Origin: Thiosocius sp963736445
Lineage (GTDB): Bacteria; Pseudomonadota; Gammaproteobacteria; Chromatiales; Chromatiaceae
Length of the DNA: 64,000 bases
NCBI GenBank assembly: GCA_963736445.1
Contig: CAVTOY010000008.1
Location: 186,001-250,000 of the forward strand
Direction of reading: 5' to 3'
This document shows, in pieces, positions 24,262 through 33,010 of this stretch (positions are counted from its first letter, which is position 1; every line of letters begins with the position of its first letter). The notes beneath the pieces were generated by a model. That model did no database searches and had not been told where the DNA came from. It worked only from the letters and a program-made list of their open reading frames with translations. A program made the translations under genes and the position numbers.

Positions 24262-26160
24262 GTGCGCCGTGAAAAGGCGCGTTCTCTCAGTGGGTGAGAT
24301 TCCCACCCGGCATCTATCGCTCCAGCCGGTAGCAATCGGAGCGGCTGTGGAGGTAACGAAGCAGTCGAAGCCTTCGATGTAGAAGGTCATTTAGTGACTT
24401 GGCGAGCATGCAGGCCGAACGAGTAGTGAACGCTGAGCAGGCCTCGAAAAGGGCAATGCGGAAGCCGACCCGCCTGTAATTCGGGGAAGGCCGCTGTTGC
24501 TGGGGAAGCGAGCGATGAACGCACCCAGTGGTTCCGCCGGGGTAGTGGCGACGGCATGCATGTACAAGGGAGAACGACGCAACACGGGAAGCCCCAGATG
24601 GAGGCGCGGCGTGTGCGCCAACCGGCAACCCGCGAGGGCCAGGCCGGGCCGACTGGGGTGGCGGGAGGCCCGTATTACCGTTGAGGCCGGGTAATGCCGG
24701 TGGAGGGAAGGGGCCTCAGTTCGAGGGCAGTGTTAAAAGAGGTGAGGTAGAGGAGACTGGCATGGGCCTACAAGCTCCGGAAAAGCTACAGAAACTTCAG
24801 CAGGCACTTCATGCGAAAGCGAAGGAGTCGCCCGATTTTCGTTTCTATGCCCTGTACGACAAGATCTACCGGGGAGACATTCTCGCCCACGCCTTTCGGC
24901 TGGCCCGCAGTAATGGGGGCAAGCCGGGGGTAGACGGTGAGGACTTCGCGCAGATCGAGGCGTACGGGGTCGAGCGGTGGTTGGGTGAGCGGGCGCAAGC
25001 CTTGAAGGAGAAGCGCTACCGGGCGAGTCCGGTGCGCCGGGTCTATATCCCCAAACCGAACGGCAAGCAGCGGCCGTTAGGCATACCCACGATCCGTGAT
25101 CGGGTGGTCCAGACGGCGGCGGTGTTAGTACTGTCACCGATCTTCGAGGCCGACCTGCAACCGGCGCAGTATGCCTATCGGGAAGGACGCAACGCCCATC
25201 ATGCGGTGCGCCATGTCCACAAGTTGCTCAACACGGGTTACACGGACGTCATTGATGCGGATCTGTCAGGCTACTTTGACGCGATCCCACACGCTGAGCT
25301 GATGCAGAGCGTGGCGCGGCGGATCAGTGATCGCCACGTCCTGGCTTTGATCAAGCAGTGGCTGGTGGTGGCGGTCGAAGAGGATGACGGGCGTGGTCGA
25401 AGGAAACGCACCACACGGGCGAAGGATAGCAAGCGCGGTATCCCGCAAGGGGCACCGATCTCGCCGCTGCTCAGCAACCTGTACATGCGCCGTTTCCTGC
25501 TGGGGTGGAAAACGTTGGGACTGGAGGATCGTCTTCAGGCCCGGATCGTCAATTTTGCCGATGACTTTGTCATTTGCTGCCGAGGGACGGGTGAGTCGGC
25601 CATGGCGGCCATGCGGATGATGATGGAGCGGCTCAAGCTGACGGTCAACGAAACGAAGACTGGGCGTTGCCGGCTACCGCAGGAGCACTTCGATTTTCTG
25701 GGTTATACCTTCGGGCGGTGCTACTCGACGCAGACGGGGCGGGCCTATATTGGCACGCGCCCATCGACGAAGAGCATCCGGAAGGTATGCCGCACGATCA
25801 GCGAGGCGACCAGACGCCGATGGCTGCTGAAAGAACCCGAGGAGCAAGTTGTCGCACTGAACCGACTCCTTGTCGGTTGGGCCAACTACTTTTCCTTGGG
25901 GCCGGTCAGCAAAGCCTACAGGGCGGTAGACCGCCACGCGACCGAGCGGCTGCGCCGGTGGTTATGCAAGAAACACAAACAGTCGGGTCAGGGGACGGCA
26001 CGCTTTCCTGACGAGTACCTCCATGGGGATTTGGGGTTGCAGCGACTGACGGTGCGTACGCAGAACTTTCCGTGGGCGAAGGCATGAGACCTCGTCCGAG
26101 CGCCGGATGCGGGAAATCCGCACGTCCGGTGCGATGAGCGGCGACTGGAAACGGGACTAT
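24262..26160 (+). mobile_element. Group II intron with maturase
   Basis: The 5' end is set at GTGCGCC (24262), the conserved group II start. The leader to about 24760 is GC-rich and full of small stems, as expected for domains I-III, and the reverse transcriptase lies in domain IV. Domain V follows at about 26098-26134: GCGCCGGA pairs with TCCGGTGC, and GCGG/CCGC closes a short GAAA-type loop. The 3' end is not certain; ACTAT at 26156-26160 is my best choice, and it could lie up to about 60 bases further right. The intron and protein both look intact, so retrohoming may still be possible. It sits between genes, not inside one. Confidence 0.85.
24762..26087 (+). CDS. ltrA: Group II intron reverse transcriptase/maturase
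   Basis: 441 residues. The RT domains are in order: LARSNGGKPGVDGEDF, then RRVYIPKPNGKQRPLGIPTI (RT1-2), QYAYREGRNAHHAV, VIDADLSGYFDAIPH (RT3), RGIPQGAPISPLLSN (RT4) and NFADDFVICCRG (RT5, with FADD in place of the commoner YADD). RLKLTVNETKT and FDFLGYTF follow. The maturase domain (LLVGWANYFSLG) is present. There is no HNH endonuclease at the C-terminus, so mobility would be endonuclease-independent. I chose the ATG at 24762 with AGGAG upstream. Confidence 0.95.
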   Translation: MGLQAPEKLQKLQQALHAKAKESPDFRFYALYDKIYRGDILAHAFRLARSNGGKPGVDGEDFAQIEAYGVERWLGERAQALKEKRYRASPVRRVYIPKPNGKQRPLGIPTIRDRVVQTAAVLVLSPIFEADLQPAQYAYREGRNAHHAVRHVHKLLNTGYTDVIDADLSGYFDAIPHAELMQSVARRISDRHVLALIKQWLVVAVEEDDGRGRRKRTTRAKDSKRGIPQGAPISPLLSNLYMRRFLLGWKTLGLEDRLQARIVNFADDFVICCRGTGESAMAAMRMMMERLKLTVNETKTGRCRLPQEHFDFLGYTFGRCYSTQTGRAYIGTRPSTKSIRKVCRTISEATRRRWLLKEPEEQVVALNRLLVGWANYFSLGPVSKAYRAVDRHATERLRRWLCKKHKQSGQGTARFPDEYLHGDLGLQRLTVRTQNFPWAKA

Positions 26161-26483
26161 GGTCCGGATTGAGGCACCGGTACGTGGCGAAAGCCGCCGG
26201 CAACGGCTACTCCCCTGGACCCGTGGTTACCGCGCCAGTCGTCGACTCTACCGAGGGGATCGGAATTTCTGGGAAATCTGGCTAAGCAGCTTGCTCGATC
26301 GGCCGAAGAGGCATAGCCGTAGCTATGGCTCGAGGGGGATCGAGTGAGATGCAACGCCAGATTCTTCAGAAAACCGATCAGGACGAAACGTACCGTCGAA
26401 GACCATGGCGCCGATGGATCCCAGAACCCGTGATTCATGAGGTAAGACCTAAGCAAGATGTCCGCCCTCGTGCAATATGCGGG
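26161..26483. other. Gap downstream of the group II intron
   Basis: 323 bases between the intron and the channel gene. It holds a short hairpin at about 26309-26326 (GGCATAGCCGTAGCTATG) and no supported open frame. It may contain the end of intron domain VI and the exon flank. Confidence 0.4.
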
Positions 26484-27317
26484 CTAGTCAGAGCGAGCCC
26501 GGTCGGTTCCGGTATGCGACCGCTGTGCCTCGAGAAGCCGCTCCAGGCGCTCGAGTTTCTCATGGAGATCCCGCAGCGTTGGTTCGTGCGCCTCTTCCGC
26601 CTGAATCTTCAGCAGCTTCTCATTTTCCGTATTCATAACATTCACCACGATACCGATCACCATGTTCAGGAAGGCAAAGGCGGTGAAGAAGATAAAGCTG
26701 AGATAGTAGGTCCAGCTCAATGGATAGACCGCCATGGTCTCGTACATCACATCGGTCCAGTCCTCGAAGGTCATGACCCGGAACAGCGTCAGCATGGCAA
26801 TGGCGATGTCGCCCCAGAGCGTCGGGTTGATGGCTTCGAAAAGCGTCGCGCCGATGGCGGCGTAGATGTAGAAGATGATAAACATCAGCAGTATCACGTA
26901 GCCCAGCTGCGGTAAGGCCTTCAACAGGGAATTGAGCAGCATGCGCAGTTCCGGGACGATGGAAACCATACGCAGTACACGAAACACCCGCACCAGACGC
27001 GCCACCAGTGCCATGTCGCTGTTGTCGATGGGGATCAGGCTTATCAGCACCACCAGGGTATCGAACAGGTTCCAGGGATTTCGGAAAAACGCCCGCCGAT
27101 TGGGTTCGGCAATGAATCGGATGCTGATCTCGGCAAGGAAGATCACTGTGATCAGAATGTCCAGCCAGCCGAGTAAGAGCCGGCTGGTCGTGGGCAGCTC
27201 GTAGGTCTTGACCCCCACGAGCAACGCCGACACGATGATCACTGAGACCACGAAGAGTTCGAACGCCTTGTGACTGCGCAACCGCTCGAAGGATGCCTGG
27301 AGTGCTGAGCTGTTCAC
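26484..27317 (-). CDS. Bacterial voltage-gated cation channel (NaChBac-type) with Ca-channel-like filter
   Basis: 277 residues, typical for a single six-helix subunit that forms tetramers. The S4 voltage sensor carries Arg107, 110, 113 and 116 at three-residue spacing. The pore helix leads into the filter T183-F-E-D-W-T-D189. Bacterial sodium channels read TLESW(S/A); here acidic residues occupy the positions of Glu177, Ser178 and Met181 of NavAb, the substitutions that turned NavAb into the calcium-selective CavAb. The C-terminal coiled coil (LRDLHEKLERLERLLEAQ) is the usual tetramerisation helix. Calcium selectivity is an inference from the filter. It is a single gene with no operon partner. 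Confidence 0.9.
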   Translation of the reverse strand: MNSSALQASFERLRSHKAFELFVVSVIIVSALLVGVKTYELPTTSRLLLGWLDILITVIFLAEISIRFIAEPNRRAFFRNPWNLFDTLVVLISLIPIDNSDMALVARLVRVFRVLRMVSIVPELRMLLNSLLKALPQLGYVILLMFIIFYIYAAIGATLFEAINPTLWGDIAIAMLTLFRVMTFEDWTDVMYETMAVYPLSWTYYLSFIFFTAFAFLNMVIGIVVNVMNTENEKLLKIQAEEAHEPTLRDLHEKLERLERLLEAQRSHTGTDRARSD

Positions 27318-27528
27318 CGTCGGTGTTACTCAATGCCTGGGTTGGAACAGGATTATCCCGCATTTTCGGCCGGCGGTAGCCGCAGAGAACCAGATGGTAT
27401 CCGGTGCGTTACGGCTCCCGCCCGACACAAGCTACGCGAGCAAAGCGAATGTCGGGGTACCACCAGCGGCCGGCGTTGAAATAGCGCTTTCAGCGAAAAG
27501 TATGTTTGAATAAGTTAAGATTAAAACA

Positions 27529-28083
27529 GTGCAATATTTAAGTTACTTAGCAGTATTTCTCACATTGTTTCTCACGCCCATTGCGCACGGAGATTCGACA
27601 GACGGGCGCTGGCTGCTGATAGACACGGGCAAACTGACGCTGCAGGTGATGCAGGCCGGGCAGGCGGAGCTGACGCTGAACAACATCGCCATCGGCCGCT
27701 TTGGCACCAGCGCAGACAAGCGTCGCGCCGACAACACCACGCCGCTGGGGCGCTATCGGATCACCAAGATTGAGGCGGACTCTGGGTTCCACCGCTTCAT
27801 CGGCCTGGATTATCCCGGTATCGAACAGGCCGAAGCGGCCTACAGACAGGGTGCCATCGGTCAGCGCGAGCACCTGGCAATCCTACGGGCGCACCGCGAG
27901 GGTCTGGCGCCGCCGCAGAATACCGCGCTGGGCGGTCATATCGGTATCCATGGCCTCGGGCAAGGCGACCCCCGCTGGCACGAGACGCTGAATTGGACGC
28001 GGGGCTGCATTGCCCTCACCAATGATCAGATCGATACCCTGATGCCGTGGGTCCGTGCGGACATGATTGTGGAAATCCGTTGA
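27529..28083 (+). CDS. Periplasmic L,D-transpeptidase-fold protein (YkuD, DpaA/YafK-like)
   Basis: 184 residues with a signal peptide ending near AHG (residue 21). The YkuD catalytic motif is complete: HIGIHG (His141) and NWTRGCIAL (Cys160, followed by the helix start). Single-domain proteins of this size are either L,D-transpeptidases or the DpaA-type amidases that release Braun lipoprotein from peptidoglycan. It is followed 86 bases on by an Lpp-like lipoprotein and then by a second YkuD enzyme. A GTG serves as start and no clear Shine-Dalgarno is seen, so translation may be weak. Confidence 0.85.
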   Translation: MQYLSYLAVFLTLFLTPIAHGDSTDGRWLLIDTGKLTLQVMQAGQAELTLNNIAIGRFGTSADKRRADNTTPLGRYRITKIEADSGFHRFIGLDYPGIEQAEAAYRQGAIGQREHLAILRAHREGLAPPQNTALGGHIGIHGLGQGDPRWHETLNWTRGCIALTNDQIDTLMPWVRADMIVEIR

Positions 28084-28169
28084 CCGGCGCAAGCGTCTGC
28101 CTTATATCCTTATTCTAAGGCGGGGTATTGTCCGCGCCTTTTTCACAGATACACAGCAATAGGTACTTA

Positions 28170-28454
28170 ATGATGAAGAAAGTCCCAATCAGACCTGTGA
28201 TCGTCCTCGCCGCAAGCGCGCTGTTGTTCGGTTGCGCCACTTCGTCGGATCTCGATGAGGTACGCTCGCTCGCGCAACAGGCCTCTACCGACGCCGCCGC
28301 CGCCAAGCAGGCTGCTGCTGCCGCCGACCAGGCCGCTGGCGCGGCACAGGTGCGGGCGGATAGGGCCATGGACGCGGCAGCCAGCGCCAAGGCTCAGTCG
28401 GAACAGACAGAGTCGAAGATCGACCGGATGTTCAAAAAGGCGATGTACAAATAG
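28170..28454 (+). CDS. Lpp-like alanine-zipper outer-membrane lipoprotein
   Basis: 94 residues. The lipobox LLFGC puts the lipid-bearing Cys at residue 22, and a long Ala-rich helix follows (residues about 26-80, DAAAAKQAAAAADQAAGAAQ). The protein ends FKKAMYK with a C-terminal Lys, as in Braun lipoprotein (ending YRK), where that Lys is joined to peptidoglycan by an L,D-transpeptidase. The neighbouring YkuD genes on both sides suggest a substrate-and-enzyme set. A following ATG two codons on is also possible. Convergent with the second YkuD gene. Confidence 0.85.
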   Translation: MMKKVPIRPVIVLAASALLFGCATSSDLDEVRSLAQQASTDAAAAKQAAAAADQAAGAAQVRADRAMDAAASAKAQSEQTESKIDRMFKKAMYK

Positions 28455-28499
28455 GTCTTGCATAGTCCCGCTCCGCTCCTCGGGGCGGAATCTGCTGGA

Positions 28500-29465
28500 C
28501 TACCTGAACAGCGGATTGGTGATAGCACGGCCCTCGACGCCCGGCTTTGAGACCGCCACCGGCAAGCCGTGCATAGACTCCACGGCCTCACGCAATGCGC
28601 GGCCGTCCAACACGCGGGGCTGTTTCTGCAATTCCAGATAGACGCGCTCCAGCGTGAAGCGCATCAGGTCGCTCAGCGGCGCCGCGTCTTCGTCCAATGG
28701 CGGGTGGACCTCCACGTACAGCACGCCATCGTGCCAGCCGGTCTTCACCGGCTGGTTCAGGATCTGGACCGGCGTGCCGGTGGCCACCTGGTCGAACAGT
28801 TCCTCGATATCCTCGGGCAGCAGGCGCACGCACCCGTGGGTCACCCGCATACCGACACCGTACGGCTTGTTGGTGCCGTGGATAAGGTAGCCGGGCCGTG
28901 CCAGACGCAGCGCATAATCCCCCAGTGGATTGTCCGGCCCCGGCGGTATCCTCTCAGGCAGCGTCTCGCCCTTGGCCGCCGCCTCCTGCCGGACCGAATC
29001 GGGCGGGTGCCAGCTTGGATGGCGTTGTTTTTTGATCACGCGGGTCTCGCCCAGTGGGGTCTTCCAGTCCATGCGCCCGATGCTCGCCGGATAGGTGCTC
29101 ACCGAAGGCGGGGCGTCTTTTGTGCCGCCGCGAAAGTGATAGACGCGCATCTCCGGCAGGTTCAACACCAGACCTCGGCGCGGGGCATTCGGCAGGACGT
29201 AGTGGCTGGGGATCAGCACCGGGTCGCCTTCGGTCGGCAGCCAGCGGTCGACCCCGGGATTGGCGAGCCGGATCTCGTCCTGGCCGATATCGTGACGGCG
29301 TGCGATATCGAGCAGGGTCTCGCTGCGACTGGCCTTGTCCAGCACCAGCTCGCCGATCAGATCGCTACCCGCGGCCGGCATGGGGTATCGGGTGGCCGCG
29401 CTACCCGCGGCATGGAGCATCAGGATGGCCAGCAGCATTGCGCGACAGGATGCGCACGGCTTCAT
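28500..29465 (-). CDS. ErfK/YbiS-type L,D-transpeptidase with LysM-like domain
   Basis: 321 residues: a signal peptide ending near SAA (residue 24), a LysM-like domain (about 35-90, SETLLDIARRHDIGQDEIRL), then the YkuD domain. The catalytic motif YLIHGTNKPYGVGMRVTHGCVRLL is split here as His196 and Cys212 with the HGC-R core. This layout matches ErfK/YbiS/YcfS/YnhG, the enzymes that attach Lpp to meso-diaminopimelate or make 3-3 cross-links. It is convergent with the Lpp-like gene. I chose the ATG at 29465 because it begins the hydrophobic signal. Confidence 0.9.
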   Translation of the reverse strand: MKPCASCRAMLLAILMLHAAGSAATRYPMPAAGSDLIGELVLDKASRSETLLDIARRHDIGQDEIRLANPGVDRWLPTEGDPVLIPSHYVLPNAPRRGLVLNLPEMRVYHFRGGTKDAPPSVSTYPASIGRMDWKTPLGETRVIKKQRHPSWHPPDSVRQEAAAKGETLPERIPPGPDNPLGDYALRLARPGYLIHGTNKPYGVGMRVTHGCVRLLPEDIEELFDQVATGTPVQILNQPVKTGWHDGVLYVEVHPPLDEDAAPLSDLMRFTLERVYLELQKQPRVLDGRALREAVESMHGLPVAVSKPGVEGRAITNPLFR

Positions 29466-29493
29466 CCCGAGAAAGCTACGACAGTGCATGCCA

Positions 29494-29755
29494 GTGGGCC
29501 AAGCGGATAATTGTGTAACGCTCAGAGCCACTGTGCGAGCGTGAATCGAGGCGCGTTTCGCAGGCAATGGTCACTCCCTTGGCAAGAAACGCAACACAGA
29601 GTCGCGCTCGCACAGCGGCTCCCGAAGGGCCAAGGCACAAGCAGCGTGGGCTGTGTTGCAGTCCTTGAAAAGGGCGAGCCATTCCCTGCGGACTGCGCCT
29701 TGCCCACAATGCTTGTGCCTTGGCTGAGCGTTACACAATTATCCGCTTGGCCCAC
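29494..29755. repeat. Nested palindromic element between an L,D-transpeptidase and a phosphate transporter
   Basis: The outer arms 29494-29525 and 29724-29755 are perfect 32-bp inverted complements. Inside them lie a second pair (29525-29541 with 29605-29621, 17 bp, one mismatch) and a third (29629-29642 with 29711-29724, 14 bp). The whole 262-base unit could fold into a branched cruciform. It has no coding frame with any support. It may be a non-autonomous mobile element or a strong terminator. Confidence 0.85.
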
Positions 29756-29794
29756 AAGCTGGCAATGCCTGCCCCTGCGGGGGCCGCCTGGCGC

Positions 29795-31573
29795 TCAGGC
29801 CTTCTCAGCGACCTCGCGCGGCACGAATTCCTTGGCGATGCGTTTGGCCAGCGTGTAGAGGCGGCGCAGATTGTCCAATACCTCGAACTCCAGGCGTATC
29901 AGCTCGATGTTGCCTGTCTCTGCAACGCCGATGCGTTCCGACTGGCGCGCCAGGGCCTCGTCCGCCAGGCGGCGCACCTCGTCCTTCAGGGCAAGGACGG
30001 ACGCCGCCGCTTGCTCATCTTCCCCACGTATCGCAGTGATTACCTGCCCGATCGCCTGTTTGACCACGTCGCTCAGCCCGACGTACAGGATCCGGGTCGT
30101 CTCGTCGGTCTCGAGATTGTCATCGATCGCCTGCTTCCCGAGTGTCACCAGCTCCGACTCGATAATATCGGCCAGGCTCTCCAGATTCACGGTCGCGGTC
30201 ATCAGCGACTGAAACTCGACGCTCTGCTCGTTGGTCATGGTCTCGCGGCGGATCCGGCCCAGATAGCCGAGGATGGCCTCGTGCAGGATGTCGACCTTGT
30301 CGTCCATCTTGAGCACATCATCGAGTGCCTCGCGATCCCGCTGGCGCCAGGCCGTCTGCACGCCGGACATCATTTCACTGATGATATCTCCCATATGCCC
30401 TATCTCGAGGCGCACGCGCTCCAGCGCCATCGGCGGGACCTCGATCAGCTCGTCATCGAGGAACTTGGGCGTGACGATCACCTTGGTGTCTAGCGGCTTT
30501 TCCGGGATCAGCTTTTCCACCAGGCGCGCAAAGACGCTGGTGAAGCCAATGAACAGCAGCGTGTTCGAGATATTGAAAATCGTGTGCGCATTGGCGATCT
30601 GGCGCGGGACCTCGGCGGCCATGCGGGCCTTGCCGGCCAGCTCCGGCGCCGCGGGCGAGATGGCCGTCACGATGTCTACCAGCAGCGGGATGAACATCAC
30701 CCAGACCAGCACGCCGGCGATGTTGAACAGGGTGTGAACGGCGGCGGCCCGCTTCGCCTCCACTGGCTTGCCGATCGCGGCCAGTATGGCCGTTACGCAG
30801 GTGCCGATATTGGCGCCGAAGGCCAGCGCGATACCCGCCGGGAGGCTGATCAGGCCCTCGGTGGCCATCACGATGGCGATGCCGGTGGTTGCTGCCGAGG
30901 ACTGCACCAGGCCGGTGAACACCGCGCCCACCAGGATGCCCAGCAGCGGGTTCTCCATCTTCTGCATCAGTTCGATGAAGGGCTCATAGCTGCGCAGCGG
31001 CTGCATGGCCTCACCCATCACCCCCATGCCGTAGAACACCAGGCCCAGGCCCATGATCATCGCGCCGTAGTAGCGGTTCTTTTCCTGCTTGGCGGTAAAC
31101 AGCAGGTAAAACCCGATCGCGACCATGATCAGGGCATACTGGGTCACGTTGAACGCAATGATCTGCGCGGTAAAGGTACTGCCGATATTGGCGCCCATGA
31201 TCACGCCGATGGACTGCGACAGACTCATGAATCCGGCGGAGATGAAGCCGACCACCAGCACCGTGGTGACCGAGGAAGAGTTCAACACCGCGGTGACGAA
31301 GGCGCCGGTCAGGGCCCCCATGAAACGGTTCTTGGTCAGGCGCGCGAGAACGTCCTTGAGTGTATCGCCCGCCGCGCCCTTGAGGCCGTCTGACATCTGC
31401 TCCATGCCGAACAGGAACATGGCCAGACCGCCGAACAGGCCCATCAGCAGGCGCAGCCAGTCGATCTCTTCTGCCGGGACATCGGCAGCCAGTGTCGCAA
31501 AGGGGTAGACGAGGATGGCGAGCAGCAGAAGCCATCTGGCGGCGGGGTTGCTTGCGAGTCTGGGCATCTGCAT
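29795..31573 (-). CDS. Na/phosphate cotransporter with PhoU-like C-terminal domain
   Basis: 592 residues. The membrane part carries the duplicated family motifs NSSSVTTVLVVGF and QSSAATTGIAIV, with the internal symmetry of NptA/SLC34-type Na-dependent phosphate carriers, and repeated GANIG(S/T)(T/C) motifs. The C-terminal 200 residues are a helical PhoU-like domain (SVEFQSLMTATVNLESLADI), a fusion common in bacteria. It takes up phosphate with sodium at the inner membrane. A signal-like first helix precedes residue 30. The ATG at 31573 follows GGGAGAAAAG; a second ATG lies two codons on. Divergent from the RND adaptor gene. Confidence 0.9.
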   Translation of the reverse strand: MQMPRLASNPAARWLLLLAILVYPFATLAADVPAEEIDWLRLLMGLFGGLAMFLFGMEQMSDGLKGAAGDTLKDVLARLTKNRFMGALTGAFVTAVLNSSSVTTVLVVGFISAGFMSLSQSIGVIMGANIGSTFTAQIIAFNVTQYALIMVAIGFYLLFTAKQEKNRYYGAMIMGLGLVFYGMGVMGEAMQPLRSYEPFIELMQKMENPLLGILVGAVFTGLVQSSAATTGIAIVMATEGLISLPAGIALAFGANIGTCVTAILAAIGKPVEAKRAAAVHTLFNIAGVLVWVMFIPLLVDIVTAISPAAPELAGKARMAAEVPRQIANAHTIFNISNTLLFIGFTSVFARLVEKLIPEKPLDTKVIVTPKFLDDELIEVPPMALERVRLEIGHMGDIISEMMSGVQTAWRQRDREALDDVLKMDDKVDILHEAILGYLGRIRRETMTNEQSVEFQSLMTATVNLESLADIIESELVTLGKQAIDDNLETDETTRILYVGLSDVVKQAIGQVITAIRGEDEQAAASVLALKDEVRRLADEALARQSERIGVAETGNIELIRLEFEVLDNLRRLYTLAKRIAKEFVPREVAEKA

Positions 31574-31845
31574 GTTCTTTTCTCCCGCTGGATCGGATTG
31601 GTAATGGTAATCTGCCTGGTCGGTCTCTTTGCTGCCCGACCGACGGCGCCCGCCGTGAAGGATGGCAAGTGTAGTACGGAACGCTGTCGAAAAAGCACGA
31701 CTGGTCGCCTCCAGGCATGGCGCGGTATCATGACGAATCGCATAAATAGCCAGTTGTTGGACTGCCGTCACCGTGTCCAAGGCGTCCATATGCTTCAGGG
31801 AAACTCGTACACATGGGATTAGCAGCGAAACAAATAAGGTGGCGC

Positions 31846-32976
31846 ATGCAGCGAAAATCGGCCCTCGCCAGCGGGCTGTTCGTCGCCGCGATGCTCGGTG
31901 GCTGCGCCGAGGAGGAGCCGCCGCAGACCGAGGCCGTTACCCGGCCGGTGAAGACCATGGTAATCGCGGGCGTCGATGCCAGCGGCGTGCGCTCGTTTCC
32001 GGCCCGGATCGCGGCGGCGCAGCGTGCTGACCTGGCGTTCCGCCTACCCGGCACCGTGCAGGATCTTCCGGTCAACGAGGGCGACCGTCTGAAGGAGGGC
32101 GATCTGGTCGCGCGGCTGGATCCCACTGACTATCAGATCGTGGTCGACGATCGCCAGGCGACCTTTGACAAGGCCGAGAAGAACTTTGCCCGGGGCAAGC
32201 AACTGGTCGGCTCGGGCGCCATATCCGAGTTGGACTTCGACCGCCTGGAGGCGGAATTCAAGAACGCCCAGGCGGCCCTCAAGGCAGCCACCCAGGACCT
32301 CGCGTATACCGAACTGAAGGCGCCTTTCGATGGCATCATCGCGACGCGCGAGGTGGATCGCTTCGAAGAGATACAGGCCAAACAGACGATCGCAATCCTG
32401 CAGAAAATCGACATGCTCGAGGTCAAGTTCGACCTGCCCGAATCGATCGTTCGCGGCATCCGCGGGGATGACGGGACCACGAATGAGCGGGCGCGTGACC
32501 AGATCAAGGTATTCGCCAGTTTCCAAGACCAGCCTGAAGAGATGTATCCACTGGAATTCAAGGAGATAGCGACCAAGGCCGACGACAAGACCCAGACCTT
32601 CGAGACCACCTACCTGATGAAGCAGCGGGAGCAGGGCACGGTCCTGCCGGGCATGACCGCCGACGTGACGGTCGATTTCGCCGATTATATCGACAGTGCC
32701 ATGGCCTTCACGGTGCCCGTCAGCGCGGTCGTGGGCGACTACAAGCTCGACCCCCAGGTCTGGACGGTGGACGAGGCCAGCATGACCGTATCCCCCCGGA
32801 CGGTGAAGGTCGGGCGCCTGGTCGGCGAAGGCATCGAGGTGCTCGGGGGGCTCGAACCCGGCGCTCGGGTGGTTACCGCCGGGACACCTTTCCTGGTTGC
32901 GGGCATGAAGGTCACCCTGATGCCCGAACTCGAACAGGCGGCACCCCGCCCCGATGATCTGAAGTACCAGCAGTGA
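31846..32976 (+). CDS. RND efflux pump membrane-fusion lipoprotein
   Basis: 376 residues. The lipobox MLGGC gives a lipid-anchored adaptor of the AcrA/MexA type. The split lipoyl domain is seen as PGTVQDLPVNEGDRLKEGDL and AYTELKAPFDGIIATREVD, with a helical hairpin between (residues about 95-150), followed by a beta-barrel and a membrane-proximal domain. It links the pump at 33011-36052 to an outer-membrane channel; no TolC-type gene is present in this window, so one elsewhere is implied. AAGGTGG precedes the ATG. The pump gene follows 34 bases downstream. Confidence 0.93.
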   Translation: MQRKSALASGLFVAAMLGGCAEEEPPQTEAVTRPVKTMVIAGVDASGVRSFPARIAAAQRADLAFRLPGTVQDLPVNEGDRLKEGDLVARLDPTDYQIVVDDRQATFDKAEKNFARGKQLVGSGAISELDFDRLEAEFKNAQAALKAATQDLAYTELKAPFDGIIATREVDRFEEIQAKQTIAILQKIDMLEVKFDLPESIVRGIRGDDGTTNERARDQIKVFASFQDQPEEMYPLEFKEIATKADDKTQTFETTYLMKQREQGTVLPGMTADVTVDFADYIDSAMAFTVPVSAVVGDYKLDPQVWTVDEASMTVSPRTVKVGRLVGEGIEVLGGLEPGARVVTAGTPFLVAGMKVTLMPELEQAAPRPDDLKYQQ

Positions 32977-33010
32977 GCAGTGCTCCAGCGCAGCGGACAG
33001 GGGTCGCAGC

